A DNA stretch of 64,000 bases from Oenanthe sinensis (GCA_028671895.1 CM053796.1:33230860-33294859), one strand, 5' to 3'. Positions 25,401 to 37,605 are shown, counted from the stretch's first letter. Program-made: numbers and translations. The notes: a model not told the origin generated them from the letters alone.

Positions 25401-27510
25401 AGGCAGGAATTGAACATCAACTCACGACTCCATATACTCCACAACAAAATGGAGTTAGCGAGAGAAAGAATCGTACCATAACAGAGATGTCTAGATGTTT
25501 GATGTTTGAAAAGAATTTTCCAAGAGAATATTGGGCGGAAGTTACACACACTCCTATCTATCTCCTTAACAGGCTGCCTACAAAAGCTATAGCCGGAAAA
25601 ACTACTTACGAAGTCTGGTATGGTTGCAAACCCTCTTTGGAAGATTTGAAAGTATTTGGATGTTTATGCTTTGTTTATGTTCCTCAAATTAAAATGGATA
25701 AACTTGATAAAAAAAAGCAGAGACAGGGGTATTTATTGGCTATAGCACACATTCTAATTTTGCTTATAGAATATTCCAACCAAACACCAAGAAAATTTTA
25801 ATAAGTAGGGATGTGCATTTTATGGAGAATGATGAATGGGATTGGAAGGAAAAATTAGTCTTGTTTCCAAATCAAGTTCCAAAATTGCAGCTTAATGAAG
25901 ATGAATTAGTTGATGATATTCCGGTTAGAGGTATGAGATCTCTTTATGATATTTATCAAAAATGTAATTTTGCTATACTTGAACCTGCTAGTTTTTGGGA
26001 AACTAAGAAAAATCCAGAATGGATTGCTGCAATGAAGGAAGAGATCAAGATGATAGAGAAAAATAATACTTGGACCTTAGTCAAAAGACCAACTGATCAG
26101 AAAGTGATTGGAATGAAGTTGGTATTTCGAACAAAGTTAAATCCAGATGGCTCAATCAACAAGCATAAAGCTAGACTTGTTGTTAAGGGCTATGCTAAAG
26201 TTTTTGGAGTTGATTTTTCTGGCACATTTTCTCCTGTTGCGAGACTAGATACAATCAGGTTGTTACTTGCTATAGCTGCTCAAAAGGGTTGGAAAATCTA
26301 TCATCTTGATGTTAAATCAGCATTTTTGAATGGCATTTTAGAGGATGAGATTTACGCTGGGCAGCCTGAAGGATTTATTGTGAAAGGAAAAGAAGATTAT
26401 GTGTACTTGCTTAAGAAAGCCTTATATGGCCTGAGGCAGACGCCTAGAACTTAGAATAGCAGAATCGATGAGTACTTGATGCAACTCGACTTTAAAAAAA
26501 ATTCTTAAATGAAGCTACTCTTTACATCAAAGGTGATAAAATTAGTTTTGTTGTTGTTTCATTGTATGTGGATGACTTATTGATTACAAGAAGCAACAAA
26601 GAACTTGTGAAACAGTTCAGAGAAGATATTAAACAAACCTTTGAGATGACAGATTTGAGAGAGATGACTTATTTTCTGGAAATGGAAATAAAGTAGAAAA
26701 AAGGAGAAGTTTTTATTTTCTCAGCAAAAGTATGCTAAGGAAATCCTTAGCAAATTCAGAATTGACGATTGCAAGAGTGTCGATACTCCAATGTCTCAAA
26801 ACAAGAAGCTGATGAAAGAAGGCGAAGCTGAGAAAATCGATGAAAGTTTCTACAAAAGTCTAATTGGTTTCTTGATGTATCTCACATCTACAAGACCTGA
26901 TATACTGCATTCTGTAAGTCTTTTATCAAGGTATACAAATTGTGCAACTGAAATATATCTTAAAGCTGCGAAAAGAGTCCTTAGATATGTGAAAGGGACA
27001 TTGGATTATGGAATCAAGTTTCAGGCATATCAAAATTATATTTTACAAGTCTATTTAGATAGTGATTGGGATGGTTCACTTGATGACATGAAAAGCACAA
27101 GTGGTTATTGTTCTTAGTTGATTTCAAGTGTGTTATCGTGGTGTTGCAAGAAGCAGAAAACAGCAACACAATCAACAGCAGAAGCTAAATTTATTGCTGC
27201 TGGTGCTGCTGTAAATAAGGCTTTGTGGTTGCGAAAAGTATTATTGGATTTGAATATGCAACAAAAAGGACCGACAAAGGTATTTGTTGATAATCAAATA
27301 ACAATTACTATCTCGCACAATCATGTTTCTCATGGTAAAACTAAGCACTTCAACGTCAAGTTGTTTTTTTATCAAAGAAGTGCAAAAAGAAGGATTAGTC
27401 GATCTAAAATATTGCAAATCTGATCTTCAACTAGCTGACATATTTACAAAGGCTCTACCCCGAAGTAAGTTTGAGTTTCTTAGAGAGAAGCTTGGAGTTT
27501 GCAGCAACCA
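22418..27510 (+). pseudogene. Degenerate copia gag-pol
   Basis: The gag start (MDPETPFTALTPLVF) is frameshifted near 22512 and then split by a solo LTR. A CCHC knuckle (CEKCKKMGHHQRICK) lies near 24410 and the protease motif WLIDSGCTNHM near 24585. The integrase zinc domain (H, H, C, C between about 24970 and 25090) and core follow, with PYTPQQNGVSERKNRT near 25430. Reverse transcriptase motifs include ARLVVKGYA and LDVKSAFLNG, with the catalytic YVDDLL near 26565. RNase H includes STSGYCS and STAEAKFIA. In-frame stops occur near 25238, 25321, 26454 and 27115, with several frame changes. It cannot yield a polyprotein. Confidence 0.9.
22871..24148. mobile_element. Solo LTR inserted in copia gag (TSD ACTTG)
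   Basis: The inserted sequence starts TGTTGTCGAG and ends CTCTATCA, so it has LTR-style TG...CA ends. The 5-bp duplication ACTTG flanks both sides (22866-22870 and 24149-24153). Removing it restores the gag reading frame across the junction, which confirms the boundaries. At 1278 bp with no ORF, primer site or internal region, it is best read as a solo LTR from an unrelated LTR retrotransposon family. Its orientation is not determined. Confidence 0.88.
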
Positions 27511-27523
27511 AAGTAAGGAGGAG

Positions 27524-27991
27524 TGTTGAAATTGTGCTTGAGTTGCTGCAACATTGTTATGCTAGAATTTAGATGTTTATTTTTATTTCTTAGTTAATAC
27601 TACCTCCGTCTCACCCATTTGTTTACGTTTCGGAGAGAAGGTCCGGCACGCATTTTAAGGTGCATATAAAGTATAGTTCCATAACTTATTTTTATTTATT
27701 TTTTATTTAGAAAAAAAATTAAAAATAAGTTATGGAACTATAATTTATATGCACCTTAAAATGCGTGCCGGACCTTCTCTCCGAAACGTAAACAAATGGG
27801 TGGGACGGATGGAGTATAATTCTACTAATATAAAATTAGTGATAGTTGTACAATTAGTAGAAGTTGTAGATCATGTAGTTGTTTTTCATGTAGTGCCTTA
27901 TTTTTAGGACTAGCAGTTAGTGACTAGCCGTTGAAAACTCATGTTATCAGTTATGTAAATTGAATGTCTTTTTATGCATAAGACTCCCACA
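27524..27991 (+). repeat. 3' LTR of the copia element, interrupted by a MITE
   Basis: The LTR begins TGTTGAAATTG just after the polypurine tract and ends ACTCCCACA. A 215-bp Stowaway element splits it after GTTAATA. Without that insertion it matches the 5' LTR. Confidence 0.92.
27600..27814. mobile_element. Stowaway MITE with TA target duplication in the 3' LTR
   Basis: The ends CTACCTCCGTCTCACCC and CTCCATCCGTCCCACCC (opposite strand) begin arms of about 100 bases that are almost perfect inverted repeats, meeting in an A/T-rich loop. TA flanks both sides (27598-27599 and 27815-27816). The undisturbed sequence at the same point of the 5' LTR (GTTAATATAATT) shows the empty site. Confidence 0.93.
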
Positions 27992-27996
27992 CAGTT

Positions 27997-28736
27997 TTAC
28001 TGGGAAAATATTATTTATGAGTCCGGTGAACATGATTGCACTTTTCTGAAAGTTTATACAAACTGATTACTGAGCTTATGTAATAAAATATTTTGGGCAA
28101 ATATGTTCTTTAGGTATATTAGGGGCATCCATTGTACATTGTTTCGAGTTGCAGGTAAAATGAAAAATTTTGGAGCCTCATAGACGCTCCTTTCCCCGCA
28201 CCATATTATAAATATGTGTATATTTTCAGCCTGTTTTATATTAAAATGGTGTAAAAATTACACTACATTTAAAATATGCTTCAATATATTCATACCAAAA
28301 GTATTTTTCTTGCACTTCAAATCTTATATTATTGTTAAAAGTAAAGTTGAATGAATGAGTATAAGACTGATGTTGGAATTTTAAAAATTCAAAATTTGAT
28401 GTAATTTCAGGTGTCATACCAAAATGACAATTTTTCTGGAAAAACAATCATTCTTATAATTCTTTTCATCCTAATTATGTTTACATATAAGTACAATTAG
28501 ACAATAGTAGATGGATAAAAAAGGAAGGAACCAAACACATAAAAACAATGAACAAAACAAAGAATACCCTAATCTGTCAAAGCTCACCTCATCTGCCTCC
28601 TCAATATACTTCTTCTCACCACTACTTTCTTCATCATGTGTTTGTGCACAAACACATACACATGTTCCTTCATAATCTTCACTGCCTGATTATAATCATA
28701 ACCTTCGTAATCATCTCCTTATTTCTTCTCTAACTT
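27997..28736. other. Intergenic region between the copia element and the FAF-like gene
   Basis: The first part is probably the displaced 3' UTR or downstream sequence of the complex I P2-like gene. The last 200 bases are the likely 3' UTR of the minus-strand FAF-like gene. No ORF here looks real. Confidence 0.4.
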
Positions 28737-29414
28737 TTATTCATCCACAGTTTCTTCATCTGATTGAATGTACTGCAGCTTCAAACGTCCATCTTCTCGA
28801 CGCGAATGCAACAGTTCTTTACTTGGAACTCTCACCTCCTTGAGAACAAATCTCCCATTATTCCTATAAGACTTGAAACATACCCAAGGCTTTCCATTTC
28901 TAGCAATAGAAGATATAGGTGGAGGTATCTCGTCACCTGTGATTCTTGATATCCTTGGTTCTCCATTGGATATGTACGCGCTAAATGTATGCTTTGAGTC
29001 GTATAAAAACTCATTTGATCTATGTCTTATAAGGTTTCTCCTTGAAACCACTTGTTTTTTCAAGTCATTGTTACTTTTGTTGATGGAGATCTCAACACCC
29101 TCACAGCTTTCAAGTCCAAGATTTTCAGTGCATATTGATAAACTTTCGGAACTCATGGAAACAAAGCTATCACCGCGATTATGATGTCTTCTAATTTTTG
29201 GAGGCTCAGAATTTATGGGGAATGAAAAGGATGATGATGAAGATGAGGACAGGGATGACGAAAAAGATGATGGAGAAAATGAAGAAGATGACAATGGTGA
29301 CATTGATGAAGATGAATCATCTCCAAAACATACAGATACTTGAAGAGGTTTTTGATGAGTTTTCAAATGTAATGGCTTGTCATATATGTGTTGAAGGCTT
29401 TCGCAGGCTGCCAT
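28737..29414 (-). CDS. FANTASTIC FOUR (FAF)-like protein
   Basis: A single-exon gene encodes 225 residues. The N-terminus (MAACESLQHIYDKP) is followed by a long serine-rich stretch (about residues 33-67). A basic patch follows (KIRRHHNRG). The conserved FAF domain, about residues 160-220, reads EIPPPISSIARNGKPWVCF, then KEVRVPSKELLHSRREDGRL and KLQYI. The acidic end (SDEETVDE) is also typical. Plant FAF proteins modulate shoot meristem size; FAF-like members are often annotated chloroplastic, but localisation here is unproven. A TATA-like AAATAAATAG sits about 165 bases upstream at 29580-29588. ORFs on the opposite strand here are antisense shadows of the serine-rich region. Confidence 0.9.
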   Translation of the reverse strand: MAACESLQHIYDKPLHLKTHQKPLQVSVCFGDDSSSSMSPLSSSSFSPSSFSSSLSSSSSSSFSFPINSEPPKIRRHHNRGDSFVSMSSESLSICTENLGLESCEGVEISINKSNNDLKKQVVSRRNLIRHRSNEFLYDSKHTFSAYISNGEPRISRITGDEIPPPISSIARNGKPWVCFKSYRNNGRFVLKEVRVPSKELLHSRREDGRLKLQYIQSDEETVDE

Positions 29415-29488
29415 GGCTTGCCTCAGTTTATTATCCTATGTGGGATGATAAGAGGGACAAACAAATATAAGAAAAGAGTTGAATGGAA

Positions 29489-30239
29489 TAGATAAGTGTT
29501 TTTGAGAGAGTATTGAGGAGGGATACTCGGAAAAAGAATGGAAGAATTAATAGCTTAGAAAGGAGTAGAGAGAAGGTGCTATTTATTTGGAATAGGATAA
29601 GGATCAATGGTTATTATTATCTTAACATGAAAAAAAAGATGCAAATTTATCTTAATATTGAACCTAATTTAATACAGTTGTAATTAAGGTACTAGAATTT
29701 GAAATTCGCAGCTTTTCTCATCTTTAGTAAATACATATCCTAAAAACATGTCCAACTACAAAAAATTATCTAAAAAAATAAACTTACATGCTTATTAGTG
29801 TTGTACATACCATATAACATTCCACATGACAATTTCACTAAATTACAAAGTATCTTGGATATATTACCAAGGTGTCATTGTTATGTCATAATTCATGAAT
29901 TAGTACCATAACCCCATATAAACCCTGTCAAAAGTTACAGTTAATGTGCAAAAGGGCTTTCAGTAAACATATATGTCAAACTATATTCACATACACCACA
30001 ATTATTTCACACTCCAGACTTCCAGTTGCCTAGAGGCCCTAGATTAAGTTGTTTGAAAGTAGTGTATTGCCAGAGATATATTTAAATTTAATATAAGAAT
30101 ATGGCATAGGGCAGGTCACTTAATGCCATTAAAACACCATAAAATCGACAAATACTTAGTCCAACGCAGACTCGTAAAATTAAGATCGATTCAATCTCAT
30201 CACTGAATTGGTCAGGGCAACAACAATGCTTACGTTTGT
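29489..30239. other. Intergenic region between the FAF-like and RopGAP genes
   Basis: This contains the FAF-like promoter side and the 3' side of the RopGAP gene. No other gene is seen. Confidence 0.5.
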
Positions 30240-33200
30240 TCATCTCCAGGCTTCGATTCGCTCTGACCTGGAGTCGTCTCTGCTCAGACTGCTAATTCCT
30301 TTGCTATCAATGGATCCCAGGGATTGAACCACAATTTGTTGGCCATTCATCTTTTCAGAAATCTTGCTACTGTAATTTGATTCACTTGACTGACCTACTA
30401 CACTTGCTTGAGCAGTATCTTCAACCTGGAACTTTGCGGGACTGGATAAGCTTGATTCTGGTGTATTATCGACAGAGGAAATACGACTAGAAGTGTCAAC
30501 ATATCTTCCCCCATCAGACTCCTCAGTGATAGTGTAACTGAGATGTTCTTCATCGCTGATATTCCTTGTGTAATTAAAGTCACATGCAGTTTCTGAATGA
30601 GGATCTTCAGCAATGAAGGACTGTTCTTTTACTTCATTTTCTTCAGCAGTTTTTTCAAGGCACAATTGTAAAGGACCCTGGTGTCCATTCTTGTCAGAAG
30701 GGTCCACATGTGAAAATGGGGATGCTTCTACTACGGAACTCTCTCTTTCTTTGAGTGTTTTGGTAACAAGTGCCTTGAGAAAGTTCATGAATTGTACAGC
30801 ATACATCAGTGCAGTCAACGGATCTACCATCTGCAAGCAGGTGAAATAGGAACATTATTGCAGTGGAACAAAATATCTGACTAAGCACTATCTGAACCAA
30901 CCAAACACCTAAATTACCACATAACAGCAAATAAATGAAGACAGAGAAATGTAAGAACTATTTATCCCCCAAGAGGGCCTGCTATCCACCTGACATGAAA
31001 ACAATCATGGTTCCTCTACTACTGCAATAACAAGCAGGAGCACCAGTCTAGCAAGTCCATGCCAAAATTCAGATCTCCAAGTAGAATCAGCGAGCAAATA
31101 TCACAACAATAAGAAAACACGAGTAGAACTAGCAGAGAGACCTTGAATGATTAATCACCAGAATTACCACATAATAGAAAATAAAATAGTAAAAGACAAA
31201 GGAACTCTTAATCCCTCAGAGAGCCTAGTATCCACCTGGCATGGAAGCAATCATGGTTACTCTACCACTGCAATAACAAGCAGGAGCACCAGTCTAGCAT
31301 GTCCATGCCAAAATTCAGATTACTAAATACATCATCAGTGAGATAAAAAAACGAGTCAAACATTATGCAAATCTCGAGTATTTGGATGGGAAAAAAACAA
31401 GCGACATGAAAGTGACTAATGTCTGCTTAGAACTAGCAGGAGAGAGGCCTTGAATGTTCAAACAACAGAATTACCACATAAAAGAAAATAAAAAGGTAAA
31501 AGAAATACAAGAACATGTCCCTCAGAAAGCCTAGTATCCACCTGGCATAGAAACAATCGTGGTTCCTCTACCACTGCAATAATTAGCAGAAGGAGCACCA
31601 GTCTAGCAAGTCCATGCCAAAATTCAGATTACTAAATACATCATCAGCGAGATAATACGAACACAAGGAAAAAACACAAGTAGAACATCATGCAAATATC
31701 CAGTACTTGCATAAAAAAGGGTCATATACATGTATGATGTAACCAATGCCTGCTTTGTACTAGCAGGGAGGTCTTGAATGATTTAACACCTAAATTACCA
31801 CATAACAGAAAACAAAGGAGTAAGAGAAACACAAGAACGATCATCCCTCTATATCGACCTGGCATGGAAACAATCATGATTCCTTAACCACTACTATAAT
31901 AAGCAGGAGGAGCACCAGTCTAGCAAGTTCATGTCAAAATTTAGATTAATACATCATCAGCGAGATCAGAGGACAACAGGGGGAAAAACCAGTAGAACAT
32001 CTTGCAAATCTCGGGTATTAAAAAAGAAATAAAGGCGACACCTAAATTACCACACAACAGAAAATAAGCAACAGAAATACAAGAACGATTTATCCATCAG
32101 AAAGCCTAGTATCCACCTTGCATGGAAACAATCAGGGTTCCTCTACTACTGCAACAAGAAGCAGGAGGAGCACCAGTCTAGCAAATGCATGCCAAAATTC
32201 AGATTACTAAATATATCATCAGTGAGATAATATTATAACAGGGAAAAACCCAAGTTAAAAATAATGCACATCTTGGGTATTTGGAAAAAAAAAACATATA
32301 TTGATCTAATGTCTGCTTATACCAAGCAGAAGAGAGGCCCTTGAATGATCAAATGCCTAAATTATCACAAAAAAGAAAATAAAAAGTAAATGAAATACAA
32401 GAAAGATTTGTCCCTCTGAAATCCTAGTATCCACCTGGCATTGAAACAATCATGGTTCCTCAACCACTGCAATAACAAGCAGGAGCACCAGTCTAGCAAG
32501 TCCACGCCATAATTCAGATTACTAAATACATCATCAGTGAGATAAGAAGATAACAGGAAAAAAACAAATGTAGAGCATCATACAAATACCGGGTAATTGA
32601 AAAGGATAAAAAAAGCGACATAAACGCGACTAATATCTGCTTAGAACTACCAGAGAGGCCTTGAATGATAAAAAACATCCAATTTACCACATAACAGAAA
32701 ATTATAAATAAAAAAAAGTAAAAGAAATACAAAAAAAACATATCCCTCAGAGAGCCTAGTATCAACCTGGCATGGAAAAAATCATGGTTCCTCAACCACT
32801 ACAATAACAAGCAGGAGCACCAGTCTAGCAAAGTCCATGCCCAAATTCAGATTACTAAATACATCATCAGCGAGATTAAAATATAAACGAGAAAAAAGGT
32901 GAGTAGAACATAATTCAAATCTGGCCATCTCGGGTTTTTGAGGAAAAAAAAGGGTGACACGAATGTGACTAATGTCTGCTTAGAACTCGCAGAGAGGTCT
33001 TGAATGATCAAACACCTAGATTACCACATAACAGAAAATAAAAAAGCAAAAGAAACATGAGAACAATTTATCCCTCAGAAAGCCTAGTATCCACCTGGCA
33101 TAGAAACAATCATGGTACCTCTACCTCAGCAATAACAAGCAGGAGGAGCACCACACTAGTTCCATGACAAAATTCAGATTACTAAATACATCATCAGCGA

Positions 33201-36200
33201 GATAATAAGATAACAGTGAAAAAACACCGCTAGAACATCATGCAAATCTCAGGTAAATAAAAAAAGACATATAATGTGACTATTGTCTTCTTAGCAATAG
33301 AATAGAGGCCTTAAAAAGAGACACCGCACTACAAGTTCCATTTAAGCATGTAGGTGCCAACTCTGTATGCACAGTAGTTTGTTACTGTAAATACTTCTCT
33401 CACTGTAATTGGGAATCCATGAGGTTAGCTGTTTTGCTGAACTTTAACGATAATCTATTATCAAACAAAATCGTGGCCCCCATAATATATTTATGCAGTG
33501 TAAAAAAAGACAAACATAAAATAAACACAAAAAGTAAGAATAAGATAATTCTCTGATTTTCAAGTTACCAAAAATATTCTATAGTAATGTATGATAATTA
33601 TCATAACAATTCCTACAAGAATTGGCTTAAAAAACCATAAGAATGAAATGAAAAGAAGAACCAAACGTTTAAAGTGCATGCATGACACTAACTCACCTGG
33701 GTCATGTTTGGTGAAAATACCATTGCAATATTGCGTGCATTCATCTTGTTTAAATGTTCCTGTTGAACAACATCAGCCATTAAGTTAACAGCCCAATTCA
33801 GTAGCGCAGCTTCAGTTGCAGGAAGAAGCATCACAAGCGCAGAGCAATCCTCTTCTGTCTGGCAATGCATCACCTGTTCAGACGATAGCGAGTCCAAAAC
33901 ACCAGCAGGGAGTTTTCTGAACCATGCCTACAGTAGAAGATGAACAATGGTCAAGTACATACCATTCAAAATGACACAAGTGACTTCTTAAGTAATTGCG
34001 TAAAAAATTTATGTACATGTTTGAGGGTCTAAGATTCTAGACAGGTTTTATTTAGCATGTGGAACAAACTATTAGTTCAAAACTACTGATTTAAAAAGAA
34101 ATCTTGCAACCAGGGGCGTAGATACTCAGTAAGCAGGGGTACTCTTAGTCTTAAGTACCCTGGATTTTCTGCAACTAAAATTTATAGGTATCACTTATAT
34201 GAAAAAAAATGGAAGTGGCTGAGGTAGTTAAAGGTGATAATATGTAAGAGGTATCCTTATATTACATACATACATACAATGTGTGTGTGTGTAGGGTTGG
34301 GTTTTATGGAGAAATACTTAATTTGGAGAACTCGAAGAAAACTCCTTATTTTGTAAACATCATCACATCTTTTGTCCAAAATACATGTGTTTTGTAAATA
34401 CAAACACAATAATGAAAAAAAAATTGAGTGAAAAAATGTTTACCCAACACATACATGTTATGTACAGAACATACTAGTCCTCCGCTTCTTGTTTTTGTAA
34501 AAAATATCACATGTTCCATAAAAACAAAACACATGGGATCTGTAAATAACAGAATTATAAGAATAAATCATGCGTTTGGAAAAAACAATTAGTGAAAAAA
34601 TGTTTACTAAACACAAATTATGTACGTTGTACGTACTGAACATTATAGTTCTGCTACGAACTAGTTCTCATTTGAGCCCACTGTGTGTGTGTGACTAAAG
34701 ATGATATGTTGGTGCGTGGGTCGTACTATGGGCCTTATGAGTTATGGGCTTTAAATAATAAACATATATACACAGTATGCTTGTGTTAGGCCAATGTCCT
34801 CTACGTCCATGGACTAACTTTAAATCAAACTTTTAGTTATTTCTGTTGAATAATAATATAAAATGAGAATATGAGATGGTGGGATTAAATAATCCCCAAA
34901 ATGACTAGAAAGTGATCAAAACTTGTTCATGGGAGTAATTTTATATAATGAGTACATATAATAAATAGGTTAAAAATGAGTGGGTGCAAATTTGCTATGA
35001 TGAGATTTAGGTTTAAAATGAATATACTTGAGAATGGAGCATTCCTTCTTTTGGGGGGTTTAATCTCTAGTTTAGATAGTTAGGACTGAAATGGAGGAAG
35101 GAATGAAAATTTTGAACATTTACCCCATAATCTAGTTCAAATTTCATTTTATTCCCACCAATTTCATTCCTCCCAATCAAACACAAAATAAGTGTGTAAT
35201 CTTAACTTCATTTTAGTCTTTTGGATTAGCATATATAATAGAAGTGAAAGCAAAAAACTTCATCGAAAAAAACATTTTATAAATTGCAATGAACTAGAAT
35301 TATAAAATGAAGTTTGGCATCTCAATCCTTGCATCATTTCTTATGGGCCAGGCTGGCAACTGGCCATATGACAATTACAGTTTACAAAATGTACCCATGG
35401 AGGTGTCCTATATTCACGAGTCAATATTCGTATGTGATAAGACTATGAAAACATAAAGGTCATAGGCAATGCAAAAGGTTTAGCACCCCACATCAGCAGG
35501 ATCTAGGGAAAATCCTAGTGTACACAGCCGTACTCTTGTGATACATAAAGATTTTGAATATAGACTGTTTCCAGGGTTTTAATCTGTGACCTAGCAGATG
35601 GTAAATAGACACGCCAAGCATCACCTTCGCACTATAACTACATCATAAAATTAAAAAAATGTTCACTGAAGAATGAAACGAGATTTCCACAGTAGAATAC
35701 CTTGATGAGACCAGTCAAACAGTGAACGTCTATGCCTACTGGAACAACTCCTGCATTTAGTTGATTCCTCACAAACTCTTCCTGACCATTATCAGCATTG
35801 ATTCAAAATATTCCTTCTGCCTGCGCGTGCATATCAATAAAAAAAAAGTAACGATTATGCATAGAAATGAGTCATGAAAGTCAATCCAATATTCTAATAC
35901 AATATATTCAAAGCTAAAAAAAGAATTGAGGAAAAACTTAGATACCTGTAATCCTCCTTGAGCGTATAAACGTTGTTGCATCAGCAACAATATCGTGGGG
36001 ACACTGTTGCCTCTGTGATCAGATGACAACTGCATGGATTCTGTGGAAACCCCAAAAACAGTGGTGCTACAAAATGGAAACTTCAAATTAGACGTGACAG
36101 CGACAGGAAAAAAGATGAAAAAAAAACGATAATGTGACTCCAAGACTCTCCTGAACAGAGTGGTAAACATACTGAACAAAAAGTAACATGCGTATAATCT

Positions 36201-37562
36201 GTTGTTGGAAAGAAATAGAATTATGGAGAGAAATGTGAAGAGTGCAACTACAACAAAGTACCGATGCTTTTCTTCCTTTCTTATTAAAAAAACGCATATT
36301 GTGAGCACAACACTTTTTAACAAATCTAGATGTGGTTGCCTGTAATTTGGAATAGTCTGTAAGCCTAGACGCCTAATCCAACTCAAATCAACCCGGCCAC
36401 TTTCAACAGAACATGGTAAACAAGCAAAAACTTTAAAAAATAACCGAAGCTACAAAAACTACAAAGTTGCATATTAGTTAGACCGGAAATAGTAAAAGGA
36501 GTTTATTCCATTTTGAGTTCACTAATGTGCTTGTGTGCCTACAGGGTAAGCTGATATTGACTCTCTAACTAATCTATAATATAATTTTGAATAGAAAATT
36601 ATAGCCCAGGTAAGCAAGATAGTGTTTTTTCTTAAAGAGGGCCAGCTAGTTACAACCAACTCCTTTACAGAGCTTTGATATACATTGAATCACACATATT
36701 GTGTTATGTAACAAGAAACAACATTTGCACTAGCACTAACAGTCTAACTCTAGCATAGAGCATGCTAAAATGAATACTTAAGTCTTGTGTTATACATGGA
36801 GCATTAATCTAATCATGGTTTTTTAAGGAGAAAAGGAATGATACAAGGGGTAAGAAACTACCAACATAGGAGAAGAGTTATACTCGAATACATGGAAGAC
36901 CACAAAGGCATAAATCCAGAGTTATATCTTTCACTTTTAAGGTCACTATTTTGTAAAAATTACCGATTGTTATAAAGTATTCACTAAAAAAATCAAGAAA
37001 CATGACAAAACAAATCAAGAAACACTTCAAACAAACACAAATAAATTCAATCCCAGATTAAAATTAACCCCTCATGAAAAAAAACATATCAGCATATACA
37101 TTGTCACCAACACAAATACACATACATCTATTATTTATAGGGCAGGCCATATATAAGCAAAAAAGACTAAAAATAGCACCTTGCACTAGGAGCCCTCCTA
37201 GGAACTTCAGGCTCAAACTCAACAGGCAAACCCAAGAAACCATTAAATCTATCAAAAGTAACATGAGCAACATGTTGCACATTAGTAGGCCAGCCAATAT
37301 CCATCCCACTACAAAGCTTAGCTCTATCAACACTTGTACAAGTGACCCAGAAAGATTTTCTAAAAAGGGTCATCAAAACTGCCAATAAAGACAACTGATC
37401 TCTACTATTCTTGTCTCTCTCTTTTATTTCTTGTTCATTTAAAACCCTAGAAGACACTGATGACCCATCATTTGTTTCTGGTTCTTGAAATGACTGGGAC
37501 TCAAAGTCGTGTAAAGAAGAGGAAGATGAGGAGGTGGGTGAGGACTGAATCACCTCTGTCAT
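30240..37562 (-). CDS. Rop/Rho GTPase-activating protein (CRIB-RhoGAP) with one in-frame stop
   Basis: Five exons join in phase: 37562-37180, 36066-35946, 35820-35701, 33927-33697 and 30830-30240, giving 481 codons. The product would switch off Rop (plant Rho) GTPases near the plasma membrane. Residues 86-113 are a CRIB motif (SGMDIGWPTNVQHVAHVTF). The RhoGAP domain follows, with STESMQLSSDHRGNSVP, GIDVHCLTGLIKAWFRKLP and MNARNIAMVFSPNMTQ. The C-terminus ends RSERIEAWR, as in other plant RopGAPs. Codon 174, in the motif AEGIF-x-INADN, is TGA (35803-35805). The family has Arg there, the catalytic finger, normally CGN or AGR. One C-to-T change in CGA explains it. All splice sites and the rest of the frame are intact, so the lesion is recent or an assembly error. 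Intron 4 holds a tandem array and intron 3 a TIR element. Confidence 0.9.
30890..33320. repeat. Tandem array of about eight degenerate ~240-330 bp units in RopGAP intron 4
   Basis: The block CTGGCATGGAAACAATCATGG, then GCAGGAGCACCAGTCTAGCA and CAAAATTCAGATTACTAAAT recurs near 31040, 31280, 31595, 31920, 32171, 32482, 32815 and 33150. Units also share ATTACCACATAACAGAAAATA and CTTGAATGATCAAA. Spacing ranges from about 240 to 330 bases through internal indels. The array fills most of the 2.9 kb intron and has no coding potential. Confidence 0.9.
34293..34683. mobile_element. TIR-like element inserted in a (GT)n microsatellite, RopGAP intron 3
   Basis: A (GT)n run (about 34280-34292) ends at AGGGTTGGGTTTTATGGAGAA. 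The other side, on the opposite strand, reads GTGGGCTCAAATGAGAACTAG and also abuts (GT)n (34684-34695). The right end shares GCTCAAATGAGAA with the elements at 43413 and 44207, which sit in (TA)n. The two ends match only loosely, so the boundaries are approximate. Confidence 0.5.
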
Positions 37563-37577
37563 GGCTGTAGATACAGA

Positions 37578-37605
37578 GTGTGTGTGTGTGTGTGTATGTG
37601 TGTGT
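37578..37605. repeat. (GT)n microsatellite in the RopGAP 5' UTR
   Basis: A GT dinucleotide run with one interruption lies 15 bases upstream of the RopGAP start codon, in its probable leader. Confidence 0.9.

Larger units (their letters stand above)
22070..27991 (+). mobile_element. Ty1/copia LTR retrotransposon, degenerate, 5-bp TSD CAGTT
   Basis: The element is bounded by two LTRs that begin TGTTGAAATTG and end ACTCC(A/C)ACA. The target duplication CAGTT is perfect (22065-22069 and 27992-27996). The primer binding site TGGTATCAGAGCC follows the 5' LTR at about 22362, and a purine-rich tract (AAGTAAGGAGGAG) precedes the 3' LTR. The domain order gag, protease, integrase, reverse transcriptase, RNase H is that of copia. 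Stop codons and frameshifts make it inactive. A solo LTR and a Stowaway MITE have inserted into it. Confidence 0.95.

Noticed and set aside
28873..29470. Plus-strand ORFs rich in Met and Lys
   Set aside because: Antisense of the serine-rich FAF-like gene.
30890..33320. CRISPR-like array
   Set aside because: Units are hundreds of bases long, degenerate, without uniform short repeats and spacers, and lie in a plant intron.
35769..36386. 205-residue minus-strand ORF
   Set aside because: It reads through RopGAP exon 2 into both introns; the spliced model explains the conserved part.
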